A DNA stretch of 34,184 nucleotides from Pseudomonas sp. GM48 (GTDB taxonomy: Bacteria; Pseudomonadota; Gammaproteobacteria; Pseudomonadales; Pseudomonadaceae). Location: contig NZ_AKJM01000126.1 of NCBI RefSeq assembly GCF_000282335.1, positions 1 to 34,184 of the forward strand. Reading direction: 5' to 3'. Positions 28,908-34,184 of the stretch are shown one piece after another. Under the pieces are notes generated by a model. The model searched no databases and was not told the DNA's origin. It saw only the letters and a list, made by a program, of their open reading frames with translations. Positions within the stretch are counted from its first letter, which is position 1; the number at the start of each line of letters is the position of its first letter. The position numbers and the translations under genes are program-made.

Positions 28908-30797
28908 ATGAACAAAAATCTGCGTTTCAGCCATAAAATCCTGCTTGCCGCCGCCCTCATTGTTATTGCCGCCTTCGCCTCATTCACGCTGTACAACGAC
29001 TATTTGCAGCGCAACGCCATTCGCGAAGACCTGGAAAATTATCTGCAGGAAATGGGCGGTGTGACCGCCAACAATATCCAGACCTGGTTGAACGGGCGCA
29101 GCCTGCTGATTGAAAACCTGTCACAAACTGTCGCGCTCAATCCCGAGGCAGACAACGTTTCCAGGCTGCTTGTACAAAAAGCCGTGACCTCGACCTTCAT
29201 GGGCGCCTACCTCGGCAGCAAGGATGGCTCTTTCATCATTCGCCCGGACAGCAAGATGCCCGATGGCTATGACCCGCGCGCTCGCCCTTGGTACAAGAGC
29301 GCGCAAGGCAGCAGCGGTTCGGCTTTAACCGAGCCTTACATCGATCTGGCTTCCGGCCAGCTGGTGATTTCTATTGTCGACAGCGTTATCAAGGACGGCC
29401 AGAACATCGGCGTGGTCGGTGGCGACCTGAGTTTGCAGGTGATCGCCGACAGCCTTGGCACGCTGGACTTCGACGGCAAGGGTTATGCCTTCCTGGTCAG
29501 TTCCGATGGCAAGATCCTGGTACATCCCGACAAAGCGCTGGCGATGAAGACGCTCAAGGATGTCTACCCGCAAGACACGCCGGCCATCAGCAGCGCACTG
29601 AGCGAAATCCAGGTCGACGGCAAAACCCGCATCGTGACCTTCACCCCGATCAAAGGCTTGTCGTCGGTCAACTGGTATATCGGTCTGTCAGTCGACAAAG
29701 AAAAAGCCTACTCAATGCTCAGCGAATTCCGCACCTCTGCGGTGATTGCGACGATCATTGCCGTGGCCATCATCATCGCCCTGCTCGGCATGTTGATTCG
29801 CCTCCTGATCCAGCCTTTGCACGTCATGACCCGCGCCATGGCTGACATCGCCGACGGCGAAGGCGACCTGACCAAGCGCCTGACCATTCAGAACAACGAC
29901 GAATTCGGCACCCTCGGCACCGCGTTCAACCGCTTCGTGGAGCGCATTCACGGCTCGATCCGCGAAGTGTCCTCGGCGACCGGACAAGTCAACGAAGTGG
30001 CGTTGCGCGTAGTAGCCGCTTCCAACTCGTCGATGTTCAACTCCGACCAGCAAGCCTCGCGCACCAGCAGCGTCGCCGCGGCGATCAATCAGCTCGGCGC
30101 CGCCGCCCAGGAAATCGCCCGCAATGCGGCACAGGCCTCGAGCCAGGCCAGCGATGCCCGCGGCCTGGCCGAAGACGGCCAGCAAGTGGTAGATCGCAGC
30201 ATCGCAGCGATGAATCAATTGTCGAGCATGCTGAGCGCATCGAGTTCCAATATCGAATCGCTGAACAGCAAAACCGTGAACATCGGGCAGATTCTCGAAG
30301 TGATCACCAGCATTTCCCAGCAAACCAACCTGCTGGCGCTCAACGCCGCGATTGAAGCCGCCCGCGCCGGAGAGGCCGGTCGCGGTTTTGCCGTGGTGGC
30401 GGACGAGGTGCGTAACCTGGCCCACCGCACGCAGGAATCGGCGCAACAGGTGCAAACCATGATCGAGGAGCTGCAAGTCGGCGCCCGGGAATCGGTCAGC
30501 ACCATGAGCGACAGCCAGCGCCACAGCCAGGACAGCGTGGAAATCGCCAATCTTGCGGGCGAACGCCTGAACAGCGTGACGCTGCGAATCGGTGAAATCG
30601 ACGGCATGAACCAGTCGGTGGCCACTGCAACCGAAGAACAGACTGCTGTGGTGGAGTCGATCAACGTCGACATCACCGAGATCAACACGCTGAACCAGGA
30701 AGGTGTGGAAAACCTGCAATCGACGTTGCGTGCGTGCTCGGACCTTGAGCAGCAGGCGGCGCGGTTGAAGCAGTTGGTGGGTAGCTTCAGGATCTGA
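28908..30797 (+). CDS. Methyl-accepting chemotaxis protein, PctA-type amino-acid receptor
   Basis: A 629-residue transducer, the same length as P. aeruginosa PctA. TM1 is at about 11-29, followed by a double-Cache sensor to about 276, TM2 (about 277-304), HAMP, and a signalling hairpin (SQQTNLLALNAAIEAARAGE). The sensor carries the known dCache amino-acid motif at the PctA positions: Tyr121, Arg126, Trp128, Tyr129, Tyr144 and Asp173 (YDPRARPWY...EPYID...GGD). I therefore expect binding of free L-amino acids through their amino and carboxyl groups. PctA, PctB and PctC (CtaA-C in P. fluorescens) are close paralogues, so no single symbol is given. There is no C-terminal CheR-binding pentapeptide. 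Confidence 0.95.
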   Translation: MNKNLRFSHKILLAAALIVIAAFASFTLYNDYLQRNAIREDLENYLQEMGGVTANNIQTWLNGRSLLIENLSQTVALNPEADNVSRLLVQKAVTSTFMGAYLGSKDGSFIIRPDSKMPDGYDPRARPWYKSAQGSSGSALTEPYIDLASGQLVISIVDSVIKDGQNIGVVGGDLSLQVIADSLGTLDFDGKGYAFLVSSDGKILVHPDKALAMKTLKDVYPQDTPAISSALSEIQVDGKTRIVTFTPIKGLSSVNWYIGLSVDKEKAYSMLSEFRTSAVIATIIAVAIIIALLGMLIRLLIQPLHVMTRAMADIADGEGDLTKRLTIQNNDEFGTLGTAFNRFVERIHGSIREVSSATGQVNEVALRVVAASNSSMFNSDQQASRTSSVAAAINQLGAAAQEIARNAAQASSQASDARGLAEDGQQVVDRSIAAMNQLSSMLSASSSNIESLNSKTVNIGQILEVITSISQQTNLLALNAAIEAARAGEAGRGFAVVADEVRNLAHRTQESAQQVQTMIEELQVGARESVSTMSDSQRHSQDSVEIANLAGERLNSVTLRIGEIDGMNQSVATATEEQTAVVESINVDITEINTLNQEGVENLQSTLRACSDLEQQAARLKQLVGSFRI

Positions 30798-30815
30798 GGC
30801 GCACTCACCGGCCCC

Positions 30816-30908
30816 TTCGCGAGCAAGCCCGCTCCCACAGTGGATCTCGGTCGTACACAAAGTTTGTGTCCACTGAAGATCAAATGTGGGAGCGGGCTTG
30901 CCCGCGAA
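30816..30908. repeat. REP pair (REPIN), inward order with enlarged spacer
   Basis: Arms at 30816-30839 and 30885-30908; the right arm has GCTTGCCCGCGAA, one base different from the others. The 45-bp spacer begins GTGGATCTCGG like the short ones but contains an added palindrome ACACAAAGTTTGTGT. Follows the chemoreceptor gene. Confidence 0.92.
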
Positions 30909-30966
30909 GGCGGCTTGTCAAACGATACATATGCTCGCTGACACCCCCACCCGCACAACCCCGACC

Positions 30967-30993
30967 GAACATCTATCCTTCATATAGGTCAAC
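30967..30993 (+). promoter_or_regulatory. Possible AlgU/sigma-E-type promoter for the glycosyltransferase operon
   Basis: GAACAT (30967-30972), a 16-bp spacer, then TCAAC (30989-30993), compared with the AlgU consensus GAACTT-N16-TCtga/TCcaa. The match is good at -35 and partial at -10. It lies 34 bp before the chosen GTG start. Unproven. Confidence 0.35.
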
Positions 30994-31026
30994 CTAGGGA
31001 GTACCGGGACCGGAGGATTGCTCATC

Positions 31027-32139
31027 GTGCATATCGCTGACATCACCATGTTCTACGCCCCTGCCAGCGGTGGCGTGCGCACTTACCTGGATGCCAAACA
31101 CCGTCGTTTGGGGATCAAACCGGGCATTCGCCACAGCTTGCTGATTCCCGGGTCTTCTTTTAGCGAGCAGGATGGCATCTACACGGTTCCGGCACCCGCC
31201 CTGCCCTTTGGCAAAGGTTATCGCTTTCCTCTGCGTCTCGCGCCCTGGCGCAATGTCCTGCAAGACTTGCAACCCGATCTGATCGAAGTCGGCGACCCCT
31301 ATCTCACCGCATGGGCAGCGCTGGATGCACGGCGCCAACTCGATGTACCGGTCATCGGTTTCTATCATTCGGACCTGCCGCTATTGGTCCGCAACCGCAT
31401 GGGCAATTGGGTGACCAACAACGTCGAGGCCTATGTCAGCAAGCTCTACGGCAACTTCGACCGGGTCCTGGCGCCCAGTCGGGTCATGGCTGACAAGCTC
31501 ACCGGGCTTGGGGTCAGGAATGTGTTTGTGCAACCACTCGGCGTCGACCTGCAAACCTTCAATCCCGATGCCAGAGACCCCGGGCTGCGAGCCGAGTTAG
31601 GCCTGGACGAAAACACCCACCTCTTGATCTTCGCCGGACGCGGTTCCAAGGAAAAGAACCTGCCGGTGCTGCTCGACTGCATGAATCGCCTGGGCTGCCG
31701 CTATCACCTGTTGCTGGTTGGCTCGTCGATGCCCACGGCCGTGCCGCCCAACGTGACAGTGATCGACCAGTTCTGCCCGGCCGCACACGTTGCCCGCCTG
31801 ATGGCCAGTGCCGATGCACTGTTGCACGCCGGTGATCAGGAAACTTTCGGTCTGGTGTTACTCGAAGCCATGGCCAGCGGCATTCCGGTGGTGGCCGTGG
31901 CGGCCGGGGCCTTCGAGGAAATCGTCAACGATGACTGCGGTGTGCTCTGCGCACCGAACAACCCCGCCGCGATGGCCAGCGCCGTTCGAGAACTGTTTGG
32001 CTCGGGCAGCGCAGGGCTGGGCAAACACGCTCGATTACATGTCGAACGGCACTATGCCTGGGACACGGTGGTCAACAGCTTGCTGCGCCACTACCACGCC
32101 GTGCTCGGCAGCCAATGGCCGCTGACGGCCAATGGTTGA
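31027..32139 (+). CDS. GT4-family glycosyltransferase
   Basis: A 370-residue GT-B fold glycosyltransferase of family 4. The N-domain begins MHIADITMFYAPASGGVRTY. The C-domain has FAGRGSKEKN and the EX7E donor-binding motif in ETFGLVLLEAMASGIPVVAV (272-281). I chose GTG at 31027, which has GGAGGA 9 bp before it. A TTG at 31018 is open but touches the ribosome site. Cytoplasmic or membrane-surface enzyme; donor and acceptor unknown. First gene of a three-gene operon, overlapping the deacetylase by 8 bp. No close polysaccharide locus is visible. Confidence 0.9.
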   Translation: MHIADITMFYAPASGGVRTYLDAKHRRLGIKPGIRHSLLIPGSSFSEQDGIYTVPAPALPFGKGYRFPLRLAPWRNVLQDLQPDLIEVGDPYLTAWAALDARRQLDVPVIGFYHSDLPLLVRNRMGNWVTNNVEAYVSKLYGNFDRVLAPSRVMADKLTGLGVRNVFVQPLGVDLQTFNPDARDPGLRAELGLDENTHLLIFAGRGSKEKNLPVLLDCMNRLGCRYHLLLVGSSMPTAVPPNVTVIDQFCPAAHVARLMASADALLHAGDQETFGLVLLEAMASGIPVVAVAAGAFEEIVNDDCGVLCAPNNPAAMASAVRELFGSGSAGLGKHARLHVERHYAWDTVVNSLLRHYHAVLGSQWPLTANG

Positions 32140-32908
32140 GTTCATGAACAAACCCGGCTTGTTACTGGTACTGCACGACGTGGCACCGCCAACCTGGGCC
32201 GATTACCAGCCTTTTGTACAAGCCGTCGACGCCTTGGGTGGCGTGCCGATCACCTGGTTGGTGGTGCCGGACTTCCATCGACACAACGACCTGGCCGCCC
32301 ATCCGCAATTTCGCCGCCAGCTCTCTGCACGGGTCGCCCGGGGTGACGAACTGGCACTGCACGGTTACTTCCACTGCGACGACGGGCCGATGACCGGTAA
32401 TCCCCGAGACTGGTTCATGCGTCGGGTCTATACCCACGAAGGCGAGTTTTACCGTTTGTCGCGAGAAGACGCCCTCGCCCGCCTGCGTTCGGGCATCGAG
32501 ATGTTCCACCGTCATGACTGGCCGCTGGAAGGGTTCGTCGCCCCGGCCTGGCTGATGAGCCCGGGCACTCGCCAGGCATTGCGCCAATTGCCGCTGAGCT
32601 ACACCAGCGACTCGCAGCATTTATACCGCTTGCCGGATTTCACCGCGATCGAGGCGCCGGGACTGGTATGGAGCGCGCGCAGTGCCTGGCGCCGGGGTGT
32701 ATCGAAGCTCGTCAGCAACCGCCGTGAACAACGCTGGCAGCACGCCCCGGTGATTCGCCTGGGCCTGCACCCGGAGGACATGCGCCATGAGTTTTCGCGC
32801 AGATACTGGCTACAAACCCTCGAACGCCTGCTCGGCAACGGACGAGTTCCGATGACCAAGGCCCACTGGCTGGCACTGCAAGACGACCACATGGGTCGTG
32901 CCGCGTGA
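32132..32908 (+). CDS. DUF2334 polysaccharide deacetylase family protein
   Basis: A 258-residue protein of the carbohydrate esterase 4-like DUF2334 group. The likely metal site is Asp16 (LHDVAPPTW, catalytic Asp and His) with His77 and His81 (HGYFH). FVAPAWLMSP matches the second family motif. No signal peptide, so probably cytoplasmic, acting on the glycosyltransferase product. It overlaps the glycosyltransferase by 8 bp and the next gene by 4 bp (GTGA). Met5 (32144) is an equally possible start. The substrate is a guess: an N-acetyl sugar. Confidence 0.87.
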   Translation: MVEFMNKPGLLLVLHDVAPPTWADYQPFVQAVDALGGVPITWLVVPDFHRHNDLAAHPQFRRQLSARVARGDELALHGYFHCDDGPMTGNPRDWFMRRVYTHEGEFYRLSREDALARLRSGIEMFHRHDWPLEGFVAPAWLMSPGTRQALRQLPLSYTSDSQHLYRLPDFTAIEAPGLVWSARSAWRRGVSKLVSNRREQRWQHAPVIRLGLHPEDMRHEFSRRYWLQTLERLLGNGRVPMTKAHWLALQDDHMGRAA

Positions 32909-33900
32909 GTCGCGCACTGCTGTTGCTCGTTGGCCTGCTCGCGGCGCTGCTGATTCCGGCACTGCTGGGTGGCAGCGAGACCTGGTCTCGGCTGACCGGT
33001 TTTCCGCTGCCGTGGTTGCTGATCATGTTCAGCATGATCCTGCTGTGCTGGGCAGTGAACACCTTGCGTTTGCGCCTGTTGCTGGGGGATCAATGCGACC
33101 GGGTCAGCCGGCTCAGGAGCCTCGGCGTGGTGATGGCCGCCGAATTTGCCTACTGCGCCACCCCCGGCGGCAGTGGCGGACCTCTGACGATCATGGCCTT
33201 GCTGGCGCGTCACGGCGTGCGCCCGGCCAGGGGCAGCGCAGTGTTTGCCATGGACCAATTGAGCGACTTGCTGTTTTTCCTCTGTGCCCTGAGCGGGATA
33301 CTGATTTACGCACTGTTCCAGCACCTCAGCCAGCGCATGGAATGGTTGCTGATGGTCAGCGCCGTCTCGCTGTTCGGCGGCCTGATCAGTTGCGTCATAG
33401 TAGCCCGGTATCACCGTTTATTGATTCGCTTGAGCGGCCGCTGGCTCGCCCGACTCAATGTCAAAGCGGCCACGCGAATGCGCTGGGCGCGCAAGCTCCT
33501 GCAGTTTCTGGCGGCGTTTACCGACACCCTGAGGTTACCCGTGCAGACCTTGCTCAAGGTGTTCGCCCTGACCTGTGTGCATTGGGCCCTGCGCTACAGC
33601 GTGCTGTACCTGGCGTTGCGCGGGCTTGGCGCGGATTTGCAGTGGGCCTGGTGTTTTCTGATCCAGATGCTTGCACTGAGCGCCGGACAATTCAGCCTTT
33701 TGCCCGGTGGAGCCGGGGCGGCTGAGCTGACGTCCGCCGCGCTGCTGGCGCCCATGGTCGGAAAGTCCACGGCGGCAGCGGCGATTCTGATTTGGCGGGC
33801 GGTGACGTATTACTTCTACTTGCTGGTCGGTGGCCCGGTGTTCTTGCTGATGCTGGGCCGGCCGCTGCTGAAGAAGCTGATGAAACTCAGGCAGGCTTAG
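32905..33900 (+). CDS. UPF0104 / LPG_synthase_TM integral membrane protein
   Basis: A 331-residue protein with about 8 hydrophobic helices, matching the membrane half of lysylphosphatidylglycerol synthases (family UPF0104, also seen in AglD and HpnL) but lacking the soluble aminoacyl-transferase half. Family marks seen: GVVMAAEFAYCATPGGSGG, DQLSDLLFF, and the C-terminal SLLPGGAGAAE. Members are thought to move lipids or to transfer groups to them. GTG start overlapping the deacetylase stop by 4 bp. Its last 14 bp overlap the opposite-strand 58-residue ORF. Confidence 0.9.
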   Translation: MSRALLLLVGLLAALLIPALLGGSETWSRLTGFPLPWLLIMFSMILLCWAVNTLRLRLLLGDQCDRVSRLRSLGVVMAAEFAYCATPGGSGGPLTIMALLARHGVRPARGSAVFAMDQLSDLLFFLCALSGILIYALFQHLSQRMEWLLMVSAVSLFGGLISCVIVARYHRLLIRLSGRWLARLNVKAATRMRWARKLLQFLAAFTDTLRLPVQTLLKVFALTCVHWALRYSVLYLALRGLGADLQWAWCFLIQMLALSAGQFSLLPGGAGAAELTSAALLAPMVGKSTAAAAILIWRAVTYYFYLLVGGPVFLLMLGRPLLKKLMKLRQA

Positions 33901-34063
33901 GTTTGTCGTCGGGCGCCTGCTGCAACTGTTCCCACAACTGCGCGGCATCCGGAAACTCGGTACCCGTTTCAGGCCCCATGTCATCCGGGTCGTAGCGGCT
34001 CAGGCAGCCCTCGCCCAGTGTGGCGGGAGCCTTGGATGTGGCTTTGTCCAGTGGATCGGCCAT
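33887..34063 (-). CDS. Small hypothetical protein, 58 residues
   Basis: Unrecognised. The ATG at 34063 (MADPLDKATSKAPATLGEG) has GAGGA 7 bp upstream; a second ATG at 34069 would be too close to that site. The protein is acidic and Pro/Asp-rich, with one Cys (GEGCLSRYDPDDMGPETGTE), and no membrane segment or signal peptide. Its end converges on, and overlaps by 14 bp, the UPF0104 gene. The ribosome site and codon use argue for a real gene, but there is no family evidence. Confidence 0.65.
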   Translation of the reverse strand: MADPLDKATSKAPATLGEGCLSRYDPDDMGPETGTEFPDAAQLWEQLQQAPDDKPKPA

Positions 34064-34152
34064 GGTCATGTCCTCAGTGCAGAAACGGCGAAGGGCCTGA
34101 AGCGATTGAACACCCAGGCCATAATGCCGATCAGTCAAGCCACAACGCAATC

Positions 34153-34184
34153 TGTAGCAGCTGCCGAAGGCTGCGTCCGGCTGC
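34153..34184. repeat. Partial repeat of a second Pseudomonas palindromic family
   Basis: TGTAGCAGCTGCCGAAGGCT followed by GCGTCCGGCTGC, cut by the window end. It resembles the 'TGTAGCAGCTGCCGAAGGCTGCG' type repeat common in pseudomonads, a family different from the GTGGGAGCGGG REPs. Judged on recall only. Confidence 0.4.

Overview
The window is a chromosomal core segment of a fluorescent-group Pseudomonas. The evidence is the order ruvC-ruvA-ruvB-ybgC-tolQRAB-pal-cpoB next to yebC and aspS, an OprD porin very close to the Pseudomonas type, an argJ-secA pair, and several copies of the GTGGGAGCGGGCTTGCTCGC repetitive palindrome typical of these genomes. Base composition looks even, and I see no prophage, insertion sequence, CRISPR array, tRNA or rRNA.

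Layout. (1) 1-10581, all on the minus strand: fmdB, aspS, a terminator, yebC, a REP pair, ruvC, ruvA, ruvB, ybgC, tolQ, tolR, tolA, tolB, pal and the first part of cpoB. This block handles Asp-tRNA charging, Holliday-junction processing and envelope constriction at division. (2) 10718-15173: a ribbon-helix-helix gene, a membrane protein fused to a cold-shock domain behind a 0.5 kb structured leader, HIT-slyX, and an OprD porin behind a 0.9 kb leader or intergenic region. (3) 15260-20443: mscS and yajQ (minus), then panE, an orphan sensor kinase and a PduO-type cobalamin adenosyltransferase (plus). (4) 20561-27121: secA, argJ, a glutathione S-transferase and a Nudix-ThiE fusion (minus), with dciA divergent from secA. 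(5) 27241-34063: a YjgR/HerA-like ATPase (minus), a PctA-type amino-acid chemoreceptor (plus), a tight three-gene operon of glycosyltransferase, DUF2334 deacetylase and a UPF0104/LPG-synthase-like membrane protein (plus), and a 58-residue ORF (minus) overlapping the end of that operon.

How the genes work together. TolQRA is a proton-driven motor coupled through TolB and Pal to peptidoglycan, and CpoB links it to PBP1b. RuvABC migrates and cuts Holliday junctions. SecA drives export, and DciA loads the replicative helicase. ArgJ recycles acetyl groups in arginine synthesis.

The most interesting less-described items are: the glycosyltransferase/deacetylase/membrane-protein operon, which could make or move a lipid-linked amino sugar; the membrane cold-shock fusion, whose leader holds two mutually exclusive 7-bp stems; three successive hairpins before oprD; the degenerate ThiE domain on the Nudix protein; and REP pairs whose spacer is itself conserved. 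Comparisons with P. aeruginosa PAO1 gene order are from memory, not from a search.
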